Shown here one piece after another: positions 1 to 6,889 of a DNA stretch of 9,605 nt; position 1 is the first letter of the stretch, and each line of letters begins with the position of its first letter. The notes below the pieces were generated by a model, which saw nothing but the letters and a program-made list of their open reading frames with translations, made no database searches and was not told the origin of the DNA. Source of the DNA: Verrucomicrobiales bacterium (GTDB lineage: Bacteria; Verrucomicrobiota; Verrucomicrobiia; Verrucomicrobiales; DEV007); the NCBI GenBank assembly GCA_002708885.1, contig PAPL01000071.1:15182-24786 (forward strand). Direction: 5' to 3'. The translations under genes were made by a program, and so were the position numbers.

Positions 1-415
1 TCAGAGCGGATCCCGGGTCCCTGTGCCATTGAAATCGCTTTCCTTTTCCTAAACGCTGAACCTGGAGTTTGAGAAGGGGTTCTGACTTTTCAACGATATG
101 GTACTGCATTTTTAGGCGTGACCAGAAGCCGATCTTTTTAACTATTTGCTGGGCCAGGGACCCATTACCTGCACCGATTTCAATGATTGAGTGGGGAAGC
201 TCCTTGTTTTCCCTCAATATCTTTCGGACCCAGGACGCGATTGCATTTGCCAGTGAGTGATTGAGTGTGCTTGAAGTTGAGAAATCTCCGGTCCTCCCTA
301 CTTCCCGGATATTGGTACTATAGTAACCGCCATTAATATCGTACAGGGCACTTGCCATGAAGTCCTTGAACGGGGCCGGTCCTGAATCAATTAACCGCTT
401 GCGGAGAGAATCCAC
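1..415 (-). CDS. MidA-family SAM-dependent methyltransferase (partial, C-terminus outside window)
   Basis: The first 138 codons are present; the rest lies beyond the left edge. The N-terminus has the usual opening of the MidA/NDUFAF7 (COG1565) family: a GPxPFxxFMxxALY segment (about residues 13-25), GGYYSTN (about 28-34) and GRTGDFSTSS (about 39-48). The SAM-binding glycine motif follows as EIGAGNG (residues 79-85), and then a YHIVEKS segment typical of the second strand. The human homologue methylates an arginine of a complex I subunit; the bacterial substrate is not settled, so none is named. The start is GTG at 413-415: a stop codon lies just upstream in frame and the first ATG would delete conserved residues. 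No Shine-Dalgarno is visible. The gene begins 25 bases after the stop of the Aas-like gene on the same strand, so the two are probably co-transcribed and this one may rely on translational coupling. Confidence 0.85.
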   Translation of the reverse strand, partial: MDSLRKRLIDSGPAPFKDFMASALYDINGGYYSTNIREVGRTGDFSTSSTLNHSLANAIASWVRKILRENKELPHSIIEIGAGNGSLAQQIVKKIGFWSRLKMQYHIVEKSEPLLKLQVQRLGKGKRFQWHRDPGSAL

Positions 416-440
416 GATGATGGGCTACTTTGGTTTTTTT

Positions 441-2609
441 TTACTGCTCTTTTGCCAGTTCCTCACATCCCTTGATGTCGAGTTTTCCTGAGGCCAGAGA
501 AGGTATCTCTTCTACTTTCACTATTTTCTTAGGAATCCAAAGGGCAGCAACACCAGAATCCAAAAGTTTCTGTCTCAGGGCCTTTATGGAATCATTATCC
601 ATTTCGACTGAACTGAGCATTACAAGAGCCTCACCTTTGGCCTCGTCAGGGACTCCCACGATAGCGATTTTCTTTTCCGCTTCAGAATCATAACCGAGGG
701 CCTTGTTAACATGTGCTTCTATCGTCTCATGAGGAACCATTTCGCCGCCTATCTTTGAGAATCTTGATAGTCTTCCTTCTATGTACAGGAAACCATCCTC
801 ATCGACTCTTCCGATGTCTCCAGTCCTGAACCATTTTTCCTTAATGACGTCATTGGTCTGTTCAGGCAGGTGAAGATATTCTTTGAATATGTTTGATCCC
901 TTTAGCCAAATCATTCCGCTCTGATTGATTGGTATCTGAGTATCGTTATTAGTGTCGGTGATTCTTACAGCGACTCCTGGAAGGAACTGACCGACCGATC
1001 CGAACCGTTCACTGGGAATCAGCTCCGTGTTATTTTCAGTCTCTACATTTGGGATGTTCACATTTGAAACGGGAGAAGTTTCAGTTAGTCCGTAACCTTC
1101 CATTACTTTCTTACCGAATTTTACCGAAAAGGCTTCTGCGAGTTTCTGAGGTAGTTTTTCAGCGCCGGTCACCACATATTTAATGGCTTCAAGTTTTTCC
1201 GGATCGACTCTTCTCATGTAGCCTCTGAGAAATGTGGGGGTGGCCAGGAGCAGAGTCACTTTATGTTTTTGAATAAGATTAGCGAGCTTAGGTGGATCTA
1301 AGGGGCTCGGGTAGGTGACAAGATCGACTCCTTCAAGCATGGGGTACCAGAGAGTGACTGTTGATCCGAAACTGTGAAAAAGAGGCAGGCATCCCAGGAC
1401 CTTGTCGTCGTCATTGAGTTCGAGTCTGCTTCCGAACTGTGAAACATTGGCGAGAATGTTGCGGTGAGTGAGCACCACGCCTTTTGGGTTTCCTGAACTT
1501 CCACTGGTAAATAAAAGAACAGCTTCCTCGTCACCTCCCTTTTCCTCTATGCCCAGCATCTTCGCTAGTCTTTTCGGAGAGAGAAATTTCAAAGCGATGA
1601 ACCATAAAGCGATTTTTTTCTTCTTCTTCAGGTCCGGGAGAATTTTTTCAATGAAAAGGATTTTTTCGTCATAAGGCCAAGGGAATCCCGGATACTTCTC
1701 AACGAATGCTCCTGCTGTGATGATTTTGTCCAGATCAGCCTGCTCGATTGAGGAGGTAACGGCATCAGAGCCTGCAGTGAAGTTTAAATTGACTGGGATT
1801 TTTCCCGAAAGTAGAACTGCAAGATTTGCCACGAGGCCGCCCTTGCCCGGTGTCAGTACAATGCCGACACGGTTCTTTTTGGTTTCTTCTCGGATTATAC
1901 GACTCAGTGCTGCTGCCGCCGCAAAAACTTTAGTAAAGACAAGTTCAGTGCCGTCATTTCCATCAAAGATAGCGGTCTTTGATCCATAACTTTTCAGGCC
2001 TTTAATAATCGAATAGGGCAGGGAATCATTAAAGATACCGTGATTACTGAATGCTTTTTCTCCGGCCTCAAGTAGGGACTCCTGATAGTTTGAAACTGTA
2101 AGATTGGTCTTATCCAGAACCTTGCCATAAGAATGGGTCGTCCCTTTGCCCTTATCTATGGATAACTTGGTCTCTGATAACTTTTCTATGAAAATAGGAA
2201 CGCTCGAAATTTCCAGTTCGAGAATTTTTCTGAGATGATCGGTGGGGAAATAAAAATTAGCTCCGTTCTTAACTGAAGTTCTGGACGGAATGAAAATGAT
2301 TGTATTTTCTTTCTTTTTGAAAGGCTCGATGGCGGATCTTAATTCGTCACCGGATCCGGAACTGAAATTGAATGGGATCACGTTAGAAGCGTTAGAATCT
2401 AATTCCAGTTCTTCGGTTCTGGAATTAGATGAATCGAGCAGAAGTACCAGTTTCGATCCGGAACCTTTAATGTCTTCTGAAATTAATAATAGATCAGATT
2501 TGCTGATGCGATTAGGTAACAGAATGAGGCATTCTTCACCGAAACGGGGCTTCGATCCGAGTTGGGTAAAATTATTGGTCATTACGCTATCGGTTTCTGT
2601 TCCTGGCAT
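441..2609 (-). CDS. Aas-like acyl-ACP/acyl-CoA synthetase with degenerate N-terminal PlsC-like half
   Basis: The protein has 722 residues, close to the 719 of E. coli Aas, and appears to share its two-part layout. The C-terminal part (about 190-722) is an ANL-superfamily adenylating ligase that should activate a fatty acid with ATP: P-loop TSGSSGNPKG (368-377), LFHSFG and YPSPLD segments shared with Aas, GYGLTET (505-511), WFRTGDIG (593-600), a hinge region GRLSRFSKIGGEMVPHE very like Aas, and the C-terminal catalytic lysine context ASGKLD (K709). The N-terminal part (about 24-170) lines up with the PlsC lysophospholipid acyltransferase domain, but the HX4D motif reads PNRISKSD (32-39, His replaced by Arg) and the FPEG motif reads IPSR (107-110). 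Transfer to lysophospholipid is therefore doubtful; activation of fatty acids for ACP or CoA is the safer inference. I used the first ATG; a second in-frame ATG is at codon 10 and neither has a convincing ribosome site. It is divergent from the symporter pair. Confidence 0.85.
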   Translation of the reverse strand: MPGTETDSVMTNNFTQLGSKPRFGEECLILLPNRISKSDLLLISEDIKGSGSKLVLLLDSSNSRTEELELDSNASNVIPFNFSSGSGDELRSAIEPFKKKENTIIFIPSRTSVKNGANFYFPTDHLRKILELEISSVPIFIEKLSETKLSIDKGKGTTHSYGKVLDKTNLTVSNYQESLLEAGEKAFSNHGIFNDSLPYSIIKGLKSYGSKTAIFDGNDGTELVFTKVFAAAAALSRIIREETKKNRVGIVLTPGKGGLVANLAVLLSGKIPVNLNFTAGSDAVTSSIEQADLDKIITAGAFVEKYPGFPWPYDEKILFIEKILPDLKKKKKIALWFIALKFLSPKRLAKMLGIEEKGGDEEAVLLFTSGSSGNPKGVVLTHRNILANVSQFGSRLELNDDDKVLGCLPLFHSFGSTVTLWYPMLEGVDLVTYPSPLDPPKLANLIQKHKVTLLLATPTFLRGYMRRVDPEKLEAIKYVVTGAEKLPQKLAEAFSVKFGKKVMEGYGLTETSPVSNVNIPNVETENNTELIPSERFGSVGQFLPGVAVRITDTNNDTQIPINQSGMIWLKGSNIFKEYLHLPEQTNDVIKEKWFRTGDIGRVDEDGFLYIEGRLSRFSKIGGEMVPHETIEAHVNKALGYDSEAEKKIAIVGVPDEAKGEALVMLSSVEMDNDSIKALRQKLLDSGVAALWIPKKIVKVEEIPSLASGKLDIKGCEELAKEQ

Positions 2610-2753
2610 CTTTTAAATGATTAATTTTCTTCCCCGTAATGTTTACGTGTTAATGATTTACACGGCAACGTATTGGAATTAATAATAGGTTAAGATTAAG
2701 TGCTTTTTAACCCAAGAGATTTAATCATTATTTAAATATTTATATATAGCCCC
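2610..2753. other. AT-rich divergent intergenic region
   Basis: This gap separates the Aas-like gene (minus) from the DUF4212/symporter pair (plus), so it must hold control signals for one or both. It is very AT-rich near the plus-strand start, with a run of TTTAAATATTTATATATAG directly before the ATG at 2754. I see no Shine-Dalgarno for the plus-strand gene and no convincing sigma-70 pair pointing right: the best -10-like match (TATATA at 2741-2746) would leave almost no leader. A better candidate points left and is listed separately. Confidence 0.6.
2682..2710 (-). promoter_or_regulatory. candidate sigma-70-type promoter for the Aas-like gene
   Basis: Read on the minus strand there is a TTAAAA hexamer (2705-2710, 4 of 6 matches to TTGACA), a 17-base spacer, and TATTAT (2682-2687, 5 of 6 matches to TATAAT). 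Transcription would begin near 2675, giving a leader of about 65 bases. The region is AT-rich, so chance matches are likely; this is a candidate only. Confidence 0.3.
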
Positions 2754-3095
2754 ATGAATGATCAAAACAGTGAACCTGAAAGTCCTCCGAATCTTTCAGG
2801 TTCTGGAATGACTAGGCAGGAATACTGGAAAAAAAATATCTCCTGTGTTTTAAGGTTATTGGTGATCTGGTTTGTTGCCTCTTATGGTTGTGGGGTCCTG
2901 TTCGTTGAGCAAATGAATAAGATTTCCATTGGAGGGGCGGAATTAGGATTCTGGATGGCGCAGCAAGGTTCTATTTACGTTTTTGTGATTCTGATCTTTG
3001 TTTATGTTCGGATGATGAATCGACTTGATCGTGAGTTTGCGGGCACTAGTCAGGAAGGTGAAAAAGTTCAAACCGAAGGGGAGGATCGCTCATAA
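2754..3095 (+). CDS. DUF4212 sodium:solute symporter small subunit
   Basis: This 113-residue protein is a small inner-membrane protein with two predicted transmembrane helices (about residues 30-52 and 64-87) and charged, flexible ends. The core, which begins YWKKN (25-29) and includes FVEQMN, GFWMAQQGS and YVRMMNRLD, is characteristic of DUF4212 / TIGR03647, the putative small subunit that accompanies VC_2705-type sodium:solute symporters. Family knowledge indicates that it works with the large subunit encoded immediately downstream; here the two reading frames overlap by one base (stop TAA then ATG in TAATG), which strongly supports coupled translation and a fixed stoichiometry. The start is ATG at 2754 with an AT-rich leader and no Shine-Dalgarno. 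The N-terminal extension of about 20 residues before the conserved core is low-complexity and could be shortened if translation starts at Met19. Confidence 0.9.
   Translation: MNDQNSEPESPPNLSGSGMTRQEYWKKNISCVLRLLVIWFVASYGCGVLFVEQMNKISIGGAELGFWMAQQGSIYVFVILIFVYVRMMNRLDREFAGTSQEGEKVQTEGEDRS
3080..3084 (+). promoter_or_regulatory. ribosome binding site of the symporter large subunit
   Basis: GGAGG lies 10 bases upstream of the ATG at 3095, inside the end of the DUF4212 gene. It is the strongest Shine-Dalgarno in the window and fixes the start of the downstream gene at the TAATG overlap. Confidence 0.75.
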
Positions 3096-4861
3096 TGGAA
3101 GTTCAAACCTGGACCTATCTCATCGTTGGTTTTACCTTTGCTGTTTACATTGGCATTGCTATTTGGAGTAAGGCCAAGTCCACTAAGGAATTTTATGTTG
3201 CCGGTGGAAACATCAGCCCGATCTCCAACGGCATGGCCACGGCCGCTGATTGGATGAGTGCGGCTTCCTTCATTTCAATGGCAGGGCTCATTGCTTTTTC
3301 TGGTTATGGGGGTTCGGTTTTTCTTATGGGATGGACAGGAGGTTATGTGTTGCTCGCTTTCTTAGTGGCGCCGTATCTGCGCAAGTATGGTAAATTCACT
3401 GTGCCTGAATTTATTGGTGAGCGTTTTTATTCCAAAACCGCGAGATTAGTGGCTGTTCTTTGCCTTATCATTGTCTCAGTCACCTATGTCATTGGGCAGA
3501 TGAAAGGCGTTGGAGTTGCCTTTTCAAGATTTCTAGAAACGGACTACAATACCGGGCTATTCATTGGAATGGGTATCGTATTTTTCTATGCGGTCCTGGG
3601 TGGGATGAAGGGCATCACATATACCCAGATAGCTCAGTACGTTGTTCTTATCTTTGCATACACGGTCCCTGCTATCTTTATTTCACTGGAACTGACCGGC
3701 AATCCGATTCCTCAACTTGGCTTCCTTGGTAACGTTTCGGATGGTACTCCATTATTGCAGAAACTGGACACCGTGATCACTGACCTAGGGTTCGGTCAAT
3801 ACACAAATAGTGTGCTGGGAAGTAAATTAAATATGTTTGCTTATACCCTTTCGCTGATGATAGGCACTGCTGGTCTTCCGCATGTTATCATCAGGTTCTT
3901 TACGGTGAAAAAAGTCAGTGATGCGCGTCTCTCAGCTGGGTGGGCACTGATCTTTATAGCTATTCTTTACACTACAGCTCCGGCAGTCGCCGCTATGGCT
4001 CGATTGAATTTCACCAAGACTATTCAGATTGAAAAGGTCGGGGAAGTTGCAGGAAACATTGAATATGAGAAGCGTCCCGAATGGTTTAAGAACTGGGAGA
4101 AGACAGGGCTCCTCAAGCATGAGGACAAGAACGGTGACGGGCGGATCCAGTACTACAATGATGCTGATAATAAATTTGCCGTTAAAGTCTCTGAATATGG
4201 ATGGAAGGGGAATGAAATGACTCAGGTCGATAGGGACATTATGGTCTTGGCAAATCCTGAGATTGCAAAATTACCAGGATGGGTCGTTGCCCTTGTCGTT
4301 GCCGGGGGATTGGCAGCGGCACTTTCTACGGCTGCTGGGCTTTTACTCGCAATTTCCTCATCCATTTCGCATGACCTTCTCAAAGGGATTTTTCGACCGC
4401 AAATCACGGAAAAGCAGGAACTGAATGCGAGTCGGATTTCTATGGTTGGAGCGATATTACTCGCTGGCTATTTTGGTATTAATCCACCTGACTTTGCAGC
4501 GGGGACTGTTGCCATTGCTTTTGGTTTAGCGGCATCATCGATATTTCCTGTTCTGATGATGGGGATTTTTGTAAAGAAAATGAACCGTGAGGGTGCCATC
4601 GCGGGAATGGTTGCCGGTCTTGGAGTGACTTTACTTTATGTGTTCCAGCACAAAGGAATTATGTTTATTCCCGGCACTTCTTATATGGGAGGCATGGAGG
4701 ATAACTGGTTCTTCGGAATCACACCCAATGCTTTCGGTGCAGTTGGGGCCATAGTGAATTTTGCAGTAGCCTTTATGGTATCTAAACTGGCAAAGGATCC
4801 TCCTGAGGATGTCCAAAAGCTTGTTGAGGATATTCGACTTCCACAAGTCAACGAAAATTAG
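3095..4861 (+). CDS. sodium:solute symporter, VC_2705 family (large subunit)
   Basis: This 588-residue polytopic protein of the SSS family probably has about 13 transmembrane helices and imports a small organic solute with Na+. Family members are often annotated as acetate/cation symporters, but the substrate cannot be read from sequence. Supporting features are the N-terminal KEFYVAGG and AADWMSAASFISMAG segments (sodium-site region), FTVPEFIGERF, GGMKGITYTQ, and TAGLPHVIIRFFTV in the middle. A hydrophilic insertion of about 80 residues (near 305-390) sits between helices and contains an EF-hand-like loop starting DKNGDGRI (344-351); I recall this insertion as typical of the VC_2705 type rather than unique. 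The helix after it is rich in small residues (GGLAAALSTAAGLLLA). The gene is coupled to the DUF4212 gene upstream. Its TAG stop overlaps the stop of the convergent Hsp33 gene, so no terminator separates them. Confidence 0.92.
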   Translation: MEVQTWTYLIVGFTFAVYIGIAIWSKAKSTKEFYVAGGNISPISNGMATAADWMSAASFISMAGLIAFSGYGGSVFLMGWTGGYVLLAFLVAPYLRKYGKFTVPEFIGERFYSKTARLVAVLCLIIVSVTYVIGQMKGVGVAFSRFLETDYNTGLFIGMGIVFFYAVLGGMKGITYTQIAQYVVLIFAYTVPAIFISLELTGNPIPQLGFLGNVSDGTPLLQKLDTVITDLGFGQYTNSVLGSKLNMFAYTLSLMIGTAGLPHVIIRFFTVKKVSDARLSAGWALIFIAILYTTAPAVAAMARLNFTKTIQIEKVGEVAGNIEYEKRPEWFKNWEKTGLLKHEDKNGDGRIQYYNDADNKFAVKVSEYGWKGNEMTQVDRDIMVLANPEIAKLPGWVVALVVAGGLAAALSTAAGLLLAISSSISHDLLKGIFRPQITEKQELNASRISMVGAILLAGYFGINPPDFAAGTVAIAFGLAASSIFPVLMMGIFVKKMNREGAIAGMVAGLGVTLLYVFQHKGIMFIPGTSYMGGMEDNWFFGITPNAFGAVGAIVNFAVAFMVSKLAKDPPEDVQKLVEDIRLPQVNEN

Positions 4862-5646
4862 TCTGAGTCATTCATTTGATCCAAATCTTTTGCTGAGATG
4901 GTAGTGATTGCTGCGCATCGGGGACATTCAATGTTCACGCTTTCTTTGTCGCCTAAAATTTCTTCTTTGGAGGCCGTTGCTAGGGCATTGATGAGGCGCT
5001 CTTTTGAACATCCGCATTTGTAGCTGTAATATCGTTTTTCGAGTAGACTCAGTTCTTCGTCTTTATCTAGACTTCTGATCGCCTCATCATTCAAAGAGAG
5101 TAACCAATCCTCATCGCACTCGGGCTGAGCTGAAATGAAAACAAACTCTTCCTCCGAATAATTAAAGAATCTGGCGGTTCTCTGTTCGCTTTGCAGGTAA
5201 TATTCCTGGATTATCTGAAAGATGTTTGATGAGGATTTGAAATCAATTGCGCTGCGTCTGGGCTCCTTTGGGAAATTATTAATCTGAGTAATAAAAAGGT
5301 TCTTTTTATCGTCTTTAATTCCTTCAGTGAATAATCTTCCGATGATATTACCCTCGTTACTGTTGCCGGTAACGAACAGATTCATTAGAGGTTCGCAAAA
5401 ATGAATGGTCCATGCGCTGACTTCGTCCCATGGCCTCGAAGCAAGGTGCAGGGCAATGCCAGCCAATGCATCTTTTAATTTCTGGTCATTGTCAGGGCTC
5501 GTGGTTATCTGGTGTTGCATTAGATGAAGATAATGATCCATATAGACTGGACCAAAGTTTCCTCGAACGGCTAATGCGTTTCGATGGCGGATAAAGTAGC
5601 AACGGACCTCAACGGAGCTTTCTTCCTGAGCATTGTTATTTTCCAT
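4858..5646 (-). CDS. hslO: Hsp33 redox-regulated chaperone
   Basis: This 262-residue cytoplasmic protein is the oxidation-activated holdase Hsp33. The C-terminal zinc module is intact: CxC at C211/C213 followed by KERLINAL, and CxxC at C241/C244 (the IECPRC segment). In the known family these four cysteines bind Zn when reduced and form disulfides on oxidative stress, which unfolds the switch region and activates binding of unfolding proteins. A segment YYLQSEQRTARFF matches the conserved YFxxSEQxPTRLF of E. coli Hsp33. The N-terminal domain is diverged: the usual glycine-rich GDGP region is replaced by a WTIHFCEPLMNLFVTG stretch, and the protein is about 30 residues shorter than the E. coli one. 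The ATG at 5644-5646 has no Shine-Dalgarno. It is divergent from aat across 59 bases, and its stop overlaps that of the symporter. Confidence 0.9.
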   Translation of the reverse strand: MENNNAQEESSVEVRCYFIRHRNALAVRGNFGPVYMDHYLHLMQHQITTSPDNDQKLKDALAGIALHLASRPWDEVSAWTIHFCEPLMNLFVTGNSNEGNIIGRLFTEGIKDDKKNLFITQINNFPKEPRRSAIDFKSSSNIFQIIQEYYLQSEQRTARFFNYSEEEFVFISAQPECDEDWLLSLNDEAIRSLDKDEELSLLEKRYYSYKCGCSKERLINALATASKEEILGDKESVNIECPRCAAITTISAKDLDQMNDSD

Positions 5647-5705
5647 TAAAAATTATTTCGAATTATTCGGTTATGGGGAACAGTGTTATTAGTTAACTTT
5701 CTATT
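5647..5705. promoter_or_regulatory. divergent control region between hslO and aat
   Basis: These 59 bases must carry the promoters of both divergent genes unless the genes are read from further away. Two short palindromes are visible: CGAAT-T-ATTCG at 5659-5669 (five-base arms around one base) and AGTTAACT at 5691-5698. Either could be an operator, but both are short and AT-rich enough to arise by chance. I find no strong sigma-70 hexamer pair in either direction. Confidence 0.4.
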
Positions 5706-6281
5706 GTGTCTTCAATAAATCCAGAATTTTTACTTCAGGCCTATCGGATGGGGATTTTTCCTATGGCGATGGAGGAGGGTGAAATTGGCTGGTTCAGTCC
5801 TGACCCTAGAGGCATCATTCCGCTCGATTCTTTTCACGTTCCCAAGAGTTTAAAAAGGGTCATAAGTTCGGGCCGATTTAATGTTCGCATCAATGGATCT
5901 TTCGGTGATGTTATCGATGGGTGCGCTGAGCGTGAAGAGACATGGATTGATGAAACGGTCCGAGACAGTTATTTGAATCTTAATGGGAGAGGATATGCGC
6001 ATTCGGTGGAATGTTGGCTGGACGGTGAATTGGCTGGGGGGCTGTATGGTGTCGCTATTGGTGGGGCTTTTTTCGGGGAGTCCATGTTTTCACGTGAACG
6101 CGATGCTTCTAAAGTGGCGCTCGTTGCCTTAGTTGAGCATTTAATCAAACGGAAATTTATTTTACTTGATACTCAGTGGACCACGCCACACCTGAAGCAG
6201 TTCGGTGCCATTGATATCGCTAAATCGGAATATATGAAATTACTTCACGAAGCCATCGCGATGGATGTGAGTTTTGTCTAA
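5706..6281 (+). CDS. aat: leucyl/phenylalanyl-tRNA--protein transferase (Aat)
   Basis: This 191-residue cytoplasmic enzyme attaches Leu or Phe from aminoacyl-tRNA to the N-terminus of proteins starting with Lys or Arg, marking them for the ClpS/ClpAP N-degron pathway. Family hallmarks are all present: LLQAYRMGIFPM (about 9-20), WFSPDPRGIIPLD (29-41), the central GGLYGVAIGGAFFGESMFS segment (about 111-129) followed by RERDASKVAL, and the C-terminal LLDTQWTTPHLKQFGA region. It lacks some 40 residues of the E. coli form (234), mostly at the N-terminus, as is common outside the gammaproteobacteria. The start is GTG at 5706: an in-frame stop lies at 5694, and the next Met is inside the conserved AYRMGIFP motif. 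No Shine-Dalgarno is seen. The gene appears to be a single-gene unit closed by a terminator, and it faces hslO, another proteostasis gene. Confidence 0.95.
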   Translation: MSSINPEFLLQAYRMGIFPMAMEEGEIGWFSPDPRGIIPLDSFHVPKSLKRVISSGRFNVRINGSFGDVIDGCAEREETWIDETVRDSYLNLNGRGYAHSVECWLDGELAGGLYGVAIGGAFFGESMFSRERDASKVALVALVEHLIKRKFILLDTQWTTPHLKQFGAIDIAKSEYMKLLHEAIAMDVSFV

Positions 6282-6308
6282 AGCTTGGAGCAGTAGCTTT
6301 TTTATTTT
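6280..6308 (+). terminator. intrinsic terminator after aat
   Basis: The stem AAAGCT (6280-6285) and AGCTTT (6295-6300) encloses a nine-base loop and is followed by a T-rich tail (TTTTTTATTTT, 6298-6308). It overlaps the last base or two of the aat stop codon and covers the end of the convergent minus-strand gene. The stem is short (6 bp, half A-T), so efficiency is uncertain. There is no T-tract on the other strand, so it would act only on rightward transcription. Confidence 0.55.
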
Positions 6309-6829
6309 GTGATAATCTTAAAGTTTTCCCCTCTTCCTTTTTCCCAGGCCCTGGCCACGCTATCGTACAGGCCGTCAATATTTGAACGGACAGTGAGGCG
6401 GAACTCCATTGTTCTAGCATGAGTTGTGGATGGGTAATTTTTCACCACTTGATCCCAAACGTCTCCAGCGCCTGCTCTGTTAGTAGCTTCTTTGGTCGCG
6501 CTCTTGACTCTATCAATAACGACCTGCCCGACATTGAGGGGTGATTGGTCGGTGACTGGTTCAATGTAGTAAAACCTTGCAATGGCGGAGCTCTTGTCAG
6601 CGACGGTGACTTCATAAACCCTTGCAGCTCCGTCCACTACGTAAGTGTGTTTTGCAATTGAGGAAATACTGCTAAGCGACACCATGTATTCGCCTCCCGG
6701 AAGCGATGCTTTCCAGAACCTGGTCGGTATAGAATTAGAGGAAGAGTCTGTTTTGTTTTCAGTTCCCTGACCATGAACATTAATGCAAATAATGATAGGG
6801 GCCAGGATAGAGAGAATGGTTTTTTTCAT
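6302..6829 (-). CDS. exported protein of unknown function (175 residues)
   Basis: I do not recognise a named family. The N-terminus is a clear Sec signal peptide: MKK, then a hydrophobic core ILSILAPIIICINV, then a small-residue end HGQG, so cleavage near residue 20-21 would release a periplasmic or secreted protein of about 155 residues. The cysteine in the core is not in a lipobox context (Ile at -1), so a lipoprotein is unlikely. The mature part begins with a low-complexity T/S/N linker, then a conserved-looking block FWKASLPGGEYMVSLSSISS, a beta-rich middle (HTYVVDG, RVYEVTV, ARFYYIEPVTD), and a helical C-terminal half (QVVIDRVKSATKEATNRAG, then DGLYDSVARAWEKGRG). There is no catalytic pattern I can name. 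A good GGAG ribosome site sits 8 bases before the ATG. It lies 60 bases downstream of the 174-residue gene on the same strand and converges on aat. Confidence 0.8.
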   Translation of the reverse strand: MKKTILSILAPIIICINVHGQGTENKTDSSSNSIPTRFWKASLPGGEYMVSLSSISSIAKHTYVVDGAARVYEVTVADKSSAIARFYYIEPVTDQSPLNVGQVVIDRVKSATKEATNRAGAGDVWDQVVKNYPSTTHARTMEFRLTVRSNIDGLYDSVARAWEKGRGENFKIITK

Positions 6830-6837
6830 GATTTGTT

Positions 6838-6841
6838 CTCC
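6838..6841 (-). promoter_or_regulatory. ribosome binding site of the 175-residue exported protein
   Basis: On the minus strand TTGGAG is followed by 8 bases and the ATG at 6827-6829. It supports this start, and it contrasts with the neighbouring upstream gene, which has no such site. Confidence 0.6.
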
Positions 6842-6861
6842 AATTAAATTTCTATTTAATT
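6842..6861. repeat. AT-only inverted repeat in the gap between the two unknown genes
   Basis: AATTAAAT and ATTTAATT form a perfect 8-base inverted repeat around a 4-base loop. It lies directly next to the ribosome binding site of the 175-residue gene, overlapping its outer bases. It contains only A-T pairs, so an RNA hairpin would be weak. There is no T-tract suited to termination. Confidence 0.4.
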
Positions 6862-6889
6862 ATGCGATGCGTAGAACCCTTTGTCAAAG

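Noticed and set aside
1610..1634. A-rich run on the minus strand encoding KKKKK in the Aas-like gene, a possible slippage site
   Set aside because: The frame continues intact on both sides with family motifs before and after, and there is no sign that a shifted product would be useful.
1717..2616. Open frames on the plus strand opposite the Aas-like gene (1717-1989 and 2290-2616)
   Set aside because: They lie entirely or almost entirely antisense to a gene with clear catalytic motifs and their translations have no recognisable domain; they are shadows of that gene's codon pattern.
6842..6861. Inverted repeat considered as a terminator after the 174-residue gene
   Set aside because: The stem is A-T only, no T-tract follows in the direction of transcription, and it adjoins the next gene's ribosome site; it is listed only as a repeat.
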